From Ostreococcus lucimarinus CCE9901 (lineage: Eukaryota; Chlorophyta; Mamiellophyceae; Mamiellales; Bathycoccaceae): a stretch of DNA of 64,000 bases. The position numbers and the translations under genes were made by a program. Shown one piece after another: positions 47,201 to 55,802 of the stretch. Within the stretch, counting starts at the first letter, position 1; each line of letters begins with the position of its first letter. The notes under the pieces are model-generated. The model was given only the letters and a program-made list of their open reading frames with translations, ran no database searches and had not been told where the DNA came from. The DNA is taken from positions 1,088,509-1,152,508 of the forward strand of contig NC_009355.1 of assembly GCF_000092065.1 (NCBI RefSeq), in the 5' to 3' direction.

Positions 47201-49237
47201 CTACTTTTTATACTCGTATTCGATGCGCAAACGCCGCTCCGTTCCCTCACCGACGGCGCTATGACTTAGCATGTACGTGTCCACCAACGCCTGTTGCATT
47301 TCGATGATGCGTCCCGATCGAGGCAATAGCTCGACAGGCTCGCGATGGGGAATGACGAGCTGCTCGACGGCCATGCGCACCTCTTCCAGGGCATCCGTTT
47401 CATCCGCGCTCGACGTAGTCGCTCGCTGTCTATTTTCTTGAGCACCACTTCCTCCGTTAAATCCATCACTTGCACCCGTTATGCCTAACATGGCTTGCAA
47501 AGCGCGAACGAGCTGCGCCGAGTTATCTGCCCGCACGGCGTAAATCGGCATACCTCGCGCTCTAGCCGCGTGTCGTAGCCACGTGGACGTCTTCACTTGC
47601 GATTTTGGCGCAATGACCACGCTCGCGTCTTCAAGAAGGTCAACCAAGCACACTCGATCACCCAAGTCCATGCTCTCCATGACGCGCTCCAGAGCGTCGC
47701 GACTAACTTTGAACGGAAACACTCGAAGAGCGTGCGGAGGGCACGTGTTGTCGTCTTCGTCGTCTTCGACGTCGTTCACGATGACGTCTTCGCCGCCGAG
47801 TTCGAAACGCGTGTTATCCACAAACTGTTGCGTCGTCGACGATGATCGACGTCGCGATGCGCTTGCGATTTCTAAAGCCGCGAGCTCAGAGCTCGATCGA
47901 GGCTGGACTTTTTGCGCCGTCGGTCGAGGCGCCGTCGCGTCGTACGCTAGGATTTCTCCAAGAACGCTCGCCTTTCGGCGACTTGTGTACTCTGCCTCCG
48001 TCGTCACCGTTCCATCTTCGTTCAGAACGCGTAGTTCGGTCATCGGCGACTGCCCCGCGAGTAAAGCGTCGACAGAAGCCGCGACGTCGGTGTGAACTCT
48101 CCAAGTGCCGATGTCGAGCATTTCCACGGCGATGGTAAACGTTGGTGGACCCGCCCTTTCGAGCACACTCTTCTGGACCCCTCGTCTACGTGCTTCGTCG
48201 TCGCCAAGAGTGACGCTCACAACACCACCTATCAAATCACATAACGCCGGGTTCTTCAAAACGTTCTCCAGCGTGTGTCCGTGCGCCGTACCAATCATCT
48301 GCACGCCTCGCTCGCTGATGGTTTGCGCTGCGTCCGCCTCTTGCTGCGTGCCGATTTCATCAACCACCACCGTCTGGGGCGTGTGATTTTCCACGGCTTC
48401 GATGAGCACGAGATGCTGTTCGCTCGCGTTCGGGACTTGCATTCGACGGGCACCACCTATACCGCGATGGGGAACGTCGCCGTCGCCCCCGATTTCATTT
48501 GACGTATCAACGATGACGACACGGCGAGAATGCTCATCCGACAGAATGCGAGAAATCTCTCGAATAGCCGTCGTTTTTCCTACACCAGGCCGTCCGAGAA
48601 GTAGTATCGAATTATTAAACGTCGTCACCGACGTTTCGGCGTCCAAAACGTCCCTGATAAGTTCGGCAGAACCCGAGATCGCGCGTCCGACTCGACACGT
48701 CGCGCCGATGACTTTGCCGTAACGATTCTTAATCGCGCTTATTCTGTGCAAAGTCCCGTTGATACCCGCGCGATTATCTCGTCCGACGTCTCCAACCTTT
48801 GTCATCATTCTATTCAAATCTTCGTACGTCACGAGCTCGTCCCCGATTGTGGCATCGCCGTCCGGAAACCGCGCCTTTGGTAGTCTTCCCAAGTCGAGCA
48901 CGACTTCGGTGAGCTCGAGCCTTCGCGCGTCTTCCGCCAACGCCCGTCGCACGCGCTCGGGCGCCGCGTCGAGCAATAGCGCAATTTCTTTTTCGCTCGT
49001 CACCGCCGCCAGCGTCGCTCGCTTTCGAGCGGCGAGCACGTCCTCCTTCGTCAACGCCAACGCGCCCGCGCTCGAGGACGTCGACGTCGCGTCGTCGGCG
49101 TCGTCGACGGCGTCGCGCCGCGTCGCGCGCCGAGGGCTGGCGCGGCGCCATCGCGCGCTTCGTCGTCCCTTAGTCCACCCGTCGCACCGCGCGGACGCGG
49201 ACGCGGACGTCGACGTCGTCGTCGGCGCCCCCCGCAT
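47201..49237 (-). CDS. Ycf45-like AAA ATPase, plastid
   Basis: A 678-residue protein of the Ycf45/SpoIIIAA-type ATPase group, encoded in the plastid in some red-lineage algae and in the nucleus of green plants. After an Arg/Ser/Thr-rich leader, KEIALLLDAAPERVRRAL and a DLGRLPKARF strand precede the ATPase: Walker A LLLGRPGVGKTTAIREI, then VIVDTSNEIGGDGD and VVVDEIGTQQEADAA as Walker B, and AHGHTLENVLKNPALCDLIG. The C-terminal part has a KSQVKTSTWLRHAARARGMP segment that resembles the KH/R3H-side nucleic-acid region. The start is uncertain. The ATG at 49237 is used here; another ATG at 49402 falls in the same CCATGG as the start codon of the divergent transporter. Confidence 0.83.
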   Translation of the reverse strand: MRGAPTTTSTSASASARCDGWTKGRRSARWRRASPRRATRRDAVDDADDATSTSSSAGALALTKEDVLAARKRATLAAVTSEKEIALLLDAAPERVRRALAEDARRLELTEVVLDLGRLPKARFPDGDATIGDELVTYEDLNRMMTKVGDVGRDNRAGINGTLHRISAIKNRYGKVIGATCRVGRAISGSAELIRDVLDAETSVTTFNNSILLLGRPGVGKTTAIREISRILSDEHSRRVVIVDTSNEIGGDGDVPHRGIGGARRMQVPNASEQHLVLIEAVENHTPQTVVVDEIGTQQEADAAQTISERGVQMIGTAHGHTLENVLKNPALCDLIGGVVSVTLGDDEARRRGVQKSVLERAGPPTFTIAVEMLDIGTWRVHTDVAASVDALLAGQSPMTELRVLNEDGTVTTEAEYTSRRKASVLGEILAYDATAPRPTAQKVQPRSSSELAALEIASASRRRSSSTTQQFVDNTRFELGGEDVIVNDVEDDEDDNTCPPHALRVFPFKVSRDALERVMESMDLGDRVCLVDLLEDASVVIAPKSQVKTSTWLRHAARARGMPIYAVRADNSAQLVRALQAMLGITGASDGFNGGSGAQENRQRATTSSADETDALEEVRMAVEQLVIPHREPVELLPRSGRIIEMQQALVDTYMLSHSAVGEGTERRLRIEYEYKK

Positions 49238-49400
49238 CGCGCGTCGCCGTGTGTCGCGGCGTCCCGCGCGCGCTCGGACCGCCGGACCGCGGGCACGAGG
49301 CACGACTGACTCGCGCGCGTCACAACGCGCGCGCGCGACGAAGGCGACGCACCGACGCCTCGATCGCGTCGTCGGCGTCGTCGTCGAAGTCGCCGTCGCC

Positions 49401-50399
49401 ATGGGCTCGCCCGGCGGACGCAGCGCCGTCGTCATCGCGTGCTGGTACACCGCCAACGTCGGCGTGCTGCTGCTGAACAAGTACATCTTATCCGTGTATG
49501 GGTTCCGATTCCCGGTGTTCATGACGCTGTGTCACATGTGCATGTGTTCGGTGTTATCCGCGGCGGCGAGAGAGTTTAAGATCGTGCCGAAACAGTTCAT
49601 ACGGACGAGGCGACACTACGCCAAGGTGGCGGTGCTGGCGGTGACGTTTGCGCTGTCGGTGCTGGGAGGAAACGTGTCTCTGAGGTACATTCCAGTGAGC
49701 TTCAATCAAGCGTTGGGAGCGACGACACCATTCTTTACGGCTATTTTTGCGTATCTCATGCTGCGTAAGAAGGAAACGACGGCGACGTACATGACGCTCA
49801 TCCCCGTCGTCGGGGGCATAGCCGTGGCGACGTGGGGCGAGCCGAGTTTCAATTTTATTGGGTTCTGCGCGTGCCTCGTCGGGGTGTGCTGTCGAGCGTT
49901 AAAATCGGTGTTACAAGGATGGCTACTGACTCCAGCGGGGGAAAAGGAGGCGGAGAAAATGTCCAACTCGAACGAGAACAAGCTCGACAGTATGTCGCTT
50001 CTGTACTACATGTCGCCGGTGGCCATCGTGACGCTCGGAATTTGCACTTTCATCATGGAACCAGACGCAATATCGGCATTTTATGACGCGGCTGAGATGA
50101 ATCCGCCATTCATTGCCATTCTCTTAGGAAACTGTTTCGTGGCGTATCTCGTCAACCTGACGAATTTTCTCGTCACGGCGCACGTCGGCGCGCTTTCGCT
50201 TCAAGTTCTCGGCAACGCGAAGGGCGTCGTGTGCACTATCGTTAGCATCATGCTCTTCCGTAACCCGGTGACGTTTCGCAGCGTAGCTGGATACACGATT
50301 ACTATGGTCGGTGTTTGGCTTTACTCGTCGAGCAAGCGGCGTAGCGCCCGTTTGCAGGTCATCGAGAACGCCAACAAAAACTTAGCCTCAAAGGTGTAG
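49401..50399 (+). CDS. TPT-family nucleotide-sugar / triose-phosphate translocator-like transporter
   Basis: A 332-residue carrier with about ten TM helices of the plant TPT/NST group. Landmarks are ACWYTANVGVLLLNKYILS, FALSVLGGNVSLRYIPVSFN, FFTAIFAYLMLRKKETTATY, CCRALKSVLQGWLLT, and LTNFLVTAHVGALSLQVLGN with the NPVTF and AGYTITMVGVWLYS near the end. It fits the Golgi/ER nucleotide-sugar subgroup with KT or KV/A/G-type motif; no plastid leader is visible. The last 100 bp of the gene and its 3' flank lie in the inverted duplication 50299-50763 / 63225-63690. This is the intact source of that part. Confidence 0.88.
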   Translation: MGSPGGRSAVVIACWYTANVGVLLLNKYILSVYGFRFPVFMTLCHMCMCSVLSAAAREFKIVPKQFIRTRRHYAKVAVLAVTFALSVLGGNVSLRYIPVSFNQALGATTPFFTAIFAYLMLRKKETTATYMTLIPVVGGIAVATWGEPSFNFIGFCACLVGVCCRALKSVLQGWLLTPAGEKEAEKMSNSNENKLDSMSLLYYMSPVAIVTLGICTFIMEPDAISAFYDAAEMNPPFIAILLGNCFVAYLVNLTNFLVTAHVGALSLQVLGNAKGVVCTIVSIMLFRNPVTFRSVAGYTITMVGVWLYSSSKRRSARLQVIENANKNLASKV

Positions 50400-50763
50400 C
50401 GCGATGATTCTCTTCCTGTTACTCGTTCTTTGCGTGTCGTTTCACTTGTATTTCGGTCTTCTAAAGGCGCGAGTCTAAATACTCGATTCTAAAGGCGCGA
50501 GTAATCTAAGCTTTCGTCGTCTGAAGACGCTTCGAACTCGCGTTCGTACGCGCGTGAGCCGTTTCCGTAAGCGCGCGGCGCTTCGTCGGACTCCTCATCG
50601 CTCGAGCCATGCCGCGACGATCCAGCCGATGTCGCCATCTTCATACGCGCTGTAGCGCTTTCCACTCGCGACCGCTGACTATGCACTCGCGCAACACACG
50701 ACCTCGCGTCGGCGTCGGCGTCGAGCTCGTCGCGCGAATCATCTCGAGGGTGCCATCATCGTC
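50299..50763. repeat. Left arm of the 465-bp inverted duplication
   Basis: Bases 50299-50763 match the reverse complement of 63225-63690 throughout. I find one single-base deletion here (near 50697) and no substitution. The arm begins inside the last codons of the transporter gene, passes its 3' flank, and ends in the antisense tail of the voltage-gated channel. Confidence 0.95.
50489..50763 (-). pseudogene. 3' remnant of the voltage-gated channel gene
   Basis: The minus strand encodes the last 65 residues of the channel (starting HSQRSRVESATARMKM and ending LDYSRL), identical to the C-terminus of the intact gene at 58083-63500. A one-base deletion near 50697 then shifts the frame relative to the intact gene. 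Sequence identity ends at 50763. It has no promoter or start and is a breakpoint relic. Confidence 0.93.
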
Positions 50764-50773
50764 TTCTACACGC

Positions 50774-52528
50774 TTACACGCTTCTACCTTCTAGACGTTC
50801 TAGACGTGCGAGAACGCGCGCGGTGGACGAACGATTGAATGAGCTGTGTCGAAACTCGACTTCGTGTACGGCATGGTCGGTGAGCTCGCCTTCGTCGCCT
50901 GAGAAATCGAAATGCCCAATGACGAGCGATTCGTCGACACCGTCGTGTTTCGAAAAGCGTCCCAACACGATGGGATACCATATCGCGTCGTCCTCAGGCA
51001 TATCTGCATACGGTATTTCTTGTTGTTGAAACCACGTCGGAATGATGTCAGCTGACGCGCGCGCGTGAGTTGGAAACAACTTCGCGACGCTCGTGCCGTC
51101 GCGAAACGCGCACACAAATTCGTGCTCGACGGCGAGACCACCATCTGGCATCCAACCGCGAAATACGAAGCGCGCGGCTTCAAAAAGATCTTTCGGATCG
51201 TTCAAAGCATCGCACGCCAAGGGGTTGAGACCTGCTTCCTCTAGTGCGACGGACCGAGCGACGTCCAGTGGGACTAAATCCTTCTCGCTGTCGACTTCGG
51301 CGATGAAGCCGGTGTAGCGGCCGGCGAATTCGCCGCGCGTGTGCTTCCCCAGCAGGATGCGACCGTTGGCGACGTCCAAAACGAGAAGCTGAGCAAAACG
51401 CTTTGGCGGTCTCGTAAGCTCTGATTTCGGGTACACCTGCTTGTCGATCATATCGGCGAGGTTGTCGCTGGCGCGAGTGACGTTTTGTCCGACGTGATCG
51501 CCTTGTGTCCGCGGTTCGTACGCTGCATTCAACGGACGATGCGGAGTGACAAACTGTGGAAGTGGCGCAATGACGGCGTCGTCGTTGAGACCGTTGAATC
51601 TCACGAGCGATAATCGATCTCGTCCATCGCGAGATGGTCGAACGCGATGCGGCGTCGCGCGTACGACTCCGTTTGTAAAAATCTCGAAAGCGTCCGACAG
51701 AATGCACGTAAAAATGGCCTCATTCTCGTACGCCGGCGCCGAGCGCCACGCACCATCTCGCCCTTGGAGCTCTAATCCTTCGCACGTCTGATGAAGAAGT
51801 GTGAAGAATTCAAAGTCTGTGTGCTCCGAGATACCAACTATTTCCACTTTCGACGCGGCGATTCGTTCGCTGCGTCGCGTAGTCGAGTCCTCCTCGTTCG
51901 CTTCGTCATCCACTTTCATCGATGGATATCGCATTGCGCGCATGCTGCAGTGTGACGTATTGCCAAATTTCTTTACCCAGACGTCTTCGTCGTCGACGTG
52001 AAGCGCCTTCGCAAAGCATCGATACAGCGTCCTCGCCGCGCCATCGCACGCGCTGTAAAAACTGCAAAACGCACTTTGCATCGCGGGCACCTCCACCGGC
52101 CAATCCATAGGTCCAAGTCCTCGTGCCGCGTCGTCACCTCGTTCGTCTCGCACTTGCTCAATCTCACATGAGCTCAACTCTCGAACGACATCAAACGACT
52201 CGACGAGCGCGGCTGTTTTCTTTTGGTAAGAGTACTCTTCCAGCAGGGGCACGAAACCACCGCTCTCGTTCGCGTATTGCGAGTGTACGTACAGCGCCTT
52301 CACGTCTTCTGGCAGCGAGAAGAACGTTCGGGCGATGTCGTACGTGCGCGCGACGTCGAACGGCGCGACGCGCGACGTTGACGCCTCGCCGACGTCTCGA
52401 GCGTCGAGCTCGAAGTAACCGACACGCTCGCTCGACGTCAGCGCTTCACCCAGACGCGCGATTTCGACGTCGTCGCCGTCCGCGAGCTTGATGAGAGATA
52501 CTCGCGGCACGCTGTCGCTCGCGTGCAT
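50774..52528 (-). CDS. Fusion of 2OG-Fe(II) oxygenase and MTH1-like Nudix domain
   Basis: A 584-residue fusion. The first part, residues about 8-350, is an isopenicillin-N-synthase-like 2OG oxygenase. It has an N-terminal DIOX_N-like region (FDVARTYDIARTFFSLPEDV, then GGFVPLLEEYSYQKKTA), the iron ligands in ISEHTDFEFFTLLHQ and ATPHRV, and the 2OG-binding arginine in RLSLVRF. The second part, about 400-584, matches human MTH1/NUDT1 (LLVLDVANGRILLGKHTRGE, then WFQQQEIPYADMPEDDAIWY). Its Nudix box is degenerate: the box glycines and the Arg-Glu pair of REUxEE are lost, while EE is kept (ARSVALEEAGL). The ATG at 52528 is used; an ATG at 52918 would overlap the archease gene. Confidence 0.8.
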   Translation of the reverse strand: MHASDSVPRVSLIKLADGDDVEIARLGEALTSSERVGYFELDARDVGEASTSRVAPFDVARTYDIARTFFSLPEDVKALYVHSQYANESGGFVPLLEEYSYQKKTAALVESFDVVRELSSCEIEQVRDERGDDAARGLGPMDWPVEVPAMQSAFCSFYSACDGAARTLYRCFAKALHVDDEDVWVKKFGNTSHCSMRAMRYPSMKVDDEANEEDSTTRRSERIAASKVEIVGISEHTDFEFFTLLHQTCEGLELQGRDGAWRSAPAYENEAIFTCILSDAFEIFTNGVVRATPHRVRPSRDGRDRLSLVRFNGLNDDAVIAPLPQFVTPHRPLNAAYEPRTQGDHVGQNVTRASDNLADMIDKQVYPKSELTRPPKRFAQLLVLDVANGRILLGKHTRGEFAGRYTGFIAEVDSEKDLVPLDVARSVALEEAGLNPLACDALNDPKDLFEAARFVFRGWMPDGGLAVEHEFVCAFRDGTSVAKLFPTHARASADIIPTWFQQQEIPYADMPEDDAIWYPIVLGRFSKHDGVDESLVIGHFDFSGDEGELTDHAVHEVEFRHSSFNRSSTARVLARLERLEGRSV

Positions 52529-52655
52529 GACGCGACGAGCGATCGAACGAGGAGAGTCGTCGCTCACGTCGTCGTGTGACGCGCCGATGCACGAAAAACT
52601 CCTCACACGACGACGTGGGCGACGACGAATCGAACGACGACGAATCGCGAGCAAG

Positions 52656-53396
52656 ATGACGAACGCGACGAGCGAGCGAGTTATTGGCGTCGCCCACGAC
52701 GTGCTGCCACAACGAGCGAAGAAGAAACCGCGACGAGACACAGCGATGACGGAGAGGACGGCTTCGACTTCTTCGGCGGCTGAGGCCGACCCGACGCCGC
52801 TGACGACGGACGATGAGGACGTTCGACGGGGATTCGAAAGCACGGACGCGCGCGTCGTGCGATACGCGCCAGAACACGATGACTTTCGAGCGCGCGAGGA
52901 CGAAGACGAAGACGACATGCGAGCGCGAAGAGGAGTGCAATACGCTTATAAAGACCACACGGCTGACATTCAGATACACGCCTGGGGATGCGATCTCGCT
53001 GAAGCCTACGCCTGGGCCGCGCTGGCGATGTTTGATTACATGACCCCGCTGGAGGACTGCGCTCGAGTGCGGACGACGCGATTCAAGGAAATACGCGCGA
53101 GCGGGCATGATTTAGACACCTTGCTCTTCGCATTTCTCGACGAGCTTTTGTTCACGTTTCACACAGAGATGCTCATATGCACGGCGGTGCAAGTTTGCGA
53201 GTTCAATCGAGACGAATGGAGTATTCGAGCAGTTGTGGGCGGGACGACGTTCGTCGACGGTGAGACGCGTCAAGGCACGGAGATTAAAGCCATCACATAC
53301 AGCGCGATGAAAATCATAGAACGAGGCGAGATTAGCAAAGACGATGAAAGCACCGGAGTACATCGCGCAGAGTTGTTCGTCATCGTTGACATTTAG
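52656..53396 (+). CDS. Archease (RNA ligase activator)
   Basis: A 246-residue member of the archease family (ZBTB8OS in animals), which helps the RtcB-type tRNA ligase complete its guanylation cycle in tRNA splicing. The family domain is at about residues 90-246: YAYKDHTADIQIHAWG, LAEAYAWAALAMFDYM, LDTLLFAFLDELLFTFHTEM, GTEIKAITYSAMKI and the usual C-terminal FVIVDI. About 85 acidic or Ser/Thr-rich residues precede it. The start is the ATG at 52656, 127 bp from the divergent 2OG-Nudix gene. Plants usually lack RtcB and use Trl1, so the presence of archease says this lineage may use RtcB; that partner is not in the window. Confidence 0.9.
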   Translation: MTNATSERVIGVAHDVLPQRAKKKPRRDTAMTERTASTSSAAEADPTPLTTDDEDVRRGFESTDARVVRYAPEHDDFRAREDEDEDDMRARRGVQYAYKDHTADIQIHAWGCDLAEAYAWAALAMFDYMTPLEDCARVRTTRFKEIRASGHDLDTLLFAFLDELLFTFHTEMLICTAVQVCEFNRDEWSIRAVVGGTTFVDGETRQGTEIKAITYSAMKIIERGEISKDDESTGVHRAELFVIVDI

Positions 53397-53439
53397 AACG
53401 CACACACGTCGTAGTTTAGCAGCATCTATAATACAATTC

Positions 53440-54834
53440 TCAACCGAGCCACTCTTCGATGGTCGCCTTCGGTTCGCTGAAGACTAAATCATCTTTAGTC
53501 AGCGGTAAAGACTCTTCCACGAGCTGCACAAGCTGTCTTCGCAGAGCCATCGTTAGCGCTGGCTGCCGAATCGAAGCGTTGAGCTCGACAAACTGCCCGA
53601 GCGAACGTTGCTTCAAGTTGCAGCTCCCCAACATCCCGAAATCCGCCACGGATTCGTCCTCGCTCTCCGCGTACAACACCTTGGCGTGCAGCATGTCGTC
53701 TATGAGAAATATTTTCAAGTTGTTCGAGTCACCGCTTCGCCGCGACGCGTTCACGTCGACCAGTCGTTTGAGCGCCTTGCGATTTGCGTCGTGATACACG
53801 TTCGGCGTTCGAGGGACGATGAGCGTGAGTGACGCGTCGCGTCGCCTCAACATTTCGGCGAGCATATCCGCTCCCATGGAATCAATGTAGGCCATCGCGA
53901 CGGAATATTTCGAGTACCTGGTGTCTCGAAGTAACTGCTTCATCGCTTGCTTCACCTCGAAACGCCCGGGAAAGGTCATATATCTAGGGAAAGTCCAGGC
54001 GATTGGAGACCAGCCCGTCGGTAGATTACTCGCAAAAACGATATCTGCGTCGTCGTTCGACGTAATTGTGCGCTCGAAGCTTCCCAATGCATACCGCATG
54101 GCGTCCACAGCCGCTCGACCATCCGCTCTAATGGCGAAATCGCGCCAATTTGTAAATCTATCGCCGACGTTGACGCCGCCGAATATAACCGACGGCAATC
54201 CGGTGCCGTGTTTTCGCTCGACAATCATGAACTTTGCGTGCGTCGCTTGCGAAACCGGTGTGAACGAAAAATGCTCCGCCCCGAGTTCTTCTTGTAGCGC
54301 TTCTAACTCTGCCGTTAACGTCGTCGTCCCTTCGCACCATCGCGTGAACTTGCTCACAACGGAACCGTCCACAGAGCACTTCACGCGCACGCCTCGCTTG
54401 ACCGCTCTCTTCATCGCCGCGACGACTTTGTCGCTCGATTTCCCGCGCTCGAACACGTACACGCTGAACTCTACGCTATCGCCCTTACTCGTCGTTCCAA
54501 GTTCACGACACAACGCCTCGACGACGTCGACATACGACGTGAGTAACCGCAGCGGTCTCGCCTTGACCACGCGGGCGCCTTCGTCGAACGACCCCGACGA
54601 CGAGACGTCGTCGTCGAACGAGCGCGATGCCGATCGCGAGCCTGCAAACGAACGACTTCCGACGCGATGGTTTTCTACCGTCGGCGGCGCGCGGCCGCGC
54701 TGCGACGTCTCCGCCGCGTGCGCTCGCACACGATGCCGCGTTGCCGCGTCGCCCCGTCTTCGCGACGCGCGCGTCGACGCGCGCGACCTCGGACGTGCGC
54801 GAGGCACGATACTCGCGGCGATGCGCGCCGACAT
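53440..54834 (-). CDS. PLD-fold protein (cardiolipin synthase-like), organelle-targeted
   Basis: A 464-residue phospholipase D superfamily protein with two catalytic halves. The Arg/Ala/Ser-rich first 60 residues look like an organelle signal. The first motif is THAKFMIVE followed by FGGVNVGDRF, and the second is LHAKVLYAE followed by GSCNLKQRS. Each is an HxKx4 motif in which the usual Asp is Glu. The layout matches bacterial-type cardiolipin synthases and related phosphatidyltransferases, though phosphodiesterase or nuclease roles are possible. The start is the ATG at 54834. Confidence 0.8.
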   Translation of the reverse strand: MSARIAASIVPRARPRSRASTRASRRRGDAATRHRVRAHAAETSQRGRAPPTVENHRVGSRSFAGSRSASRSFDDDVSSSGSFDEGARVVKARPLRLLTSYVDVVEALCRELGTTSKGDSVEFSVYVFERGKSSDKVVAAMKRAVKRGVRVKCSVDGSVVSKFTRWCEGTTTLTAELEALQEELGAEHFSFTPVSQATHAKFMIVERKHGTGLPSVIFGGVNVGDRFTNWRDFAIRADGRAAVDAMRYALGSFERTITSNDDADIVFASNLPTGWSPIAWTFPRYMTFPGRFEVKQAMKQLLRDTRYSKYSVAMAYIDSMGADMLAEMLRRRDASLTLIVPRTPNVYHDANRKALKRLVDVNASRRSGDSNNLKIFLIDDMLHAKVLYAESEDESVADFGMLGSCNLKQRSLGQFVELNASIRQPALTMALRRQLVQLVEESLPLTKDDLVFSEPKATIEEWLG

Positions 54835-55089
54835 CGACGACGCGCACCGCTCGCGCCTCGCGCCTCGCTCTCGGCGGCACGAACGACGCGACGCGTTTTG
54901 GCGTAACCAACCAACCAAAGATACGCTCGCGCGCGCGGGAATTTCAGCGCTTTATTTTGTTGCAGAGGTGAGGTTGGGCGGTGCGGATATCATATCGTAC
55001 GGCGGTGACGATATCGTGCGATAAGAAATGCGAGATGACATCTACGTCTCATAGAATACAAAGAAAGAATCATGCGCTGCTAAAATCGA

Positions 55090-55722
55090 CTACGCCGCCG
55101 TGCCGTCGGCCAAACTCTGGCGGAGGTTTCGTAAGATCCTCCGCGACGCTCCGGCGAGCTCGCCCGGGATTTCGTTTTCGGCGTCCTCTTTCGCAACGCC
55201 CGCGTTCGCGAGTGCATTCCTTCCCTTTAACTGTAAAACTCCACCCTCCCTATCGTTTTCACCGAGACTTAGGCTCGTGAGATTGTACGCCTCGTCGAAC
55301 GCCTTGGCCTCGGCGGCGCCTCCTTCGTGTTTCGTCAGCGCGGTCCGGAGACCGATCACGGACGCGCGCAAAAGGCGGTTCTCCACCTCGAGCGCGGCGT
55401 TGGATTCGCTCAAATCTATGATCACCTTATCCCGCACCTCCTCCGTCCTCGTCGCACCGCGCGCACCGATTTCACCTTTTATTCCCTGTCCATCGCGGCC
55501 ACCGTTCGCGCGCTGATTCCTTCGCGTCTTGGCGGGCGTGAAGTCGTTCGCGGTGAGCAAGAGAAAGAAAAACACGAAGAACATGATGTACCCACGCTGC
55601 GCGTTCGCCGCACGCGGGTCCGTCATCACCGTCATAGCGACGGAACGCGAGCAGCTCCACTCAATGTCGATCGACTGGCACTCTTCGCCCCTTCTCACTC
55701 GCCCACGCGGGCGACGACGCAT
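55090..55722 (-). CDS. Single-pass membrane protein with coiled coil, unknown
   Basis: A protein of 210 residues (or 181 from the second ATG at 55635) with one hydrophobic segment, RGYIMFFVFFFLLLTAND, near residue 45. The lumenal/extracellular or cytosolic part is polar and mostly helical, with a short coiled coil (ESNAALEVENRLLRASVIGL) and a positively charged neighbour segment. No family is recognised. The orientation is unclear. Confidence 0.6.
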   Translation of the reverse strand: MRRRPRGRVRRGEECQSIDIEWSCSRSVAMTVMTDPRAANAQRGYIMFFVFFFLLLTANDFTPAKTRRNQRANGGRDGQGIKGEIGARGATRTEEVRDKVIIDLSESNAALEVENRLLRASVIGLRTALTKHEGGAAEAKAFDEAYNLTSLSLGENDREGGVLQLKGRNALANAGVAKEDAENEIPGELAGASRRILRNLRQSLADGTAA

Positions 55723-55802
55723 TCGCGCTTTCTGACTCAGTAAGCCACACGCTGCATGTTGTCGTTGCGTGCGTTTAATAATACTACAGGACTAAGGTAT
55801 AT

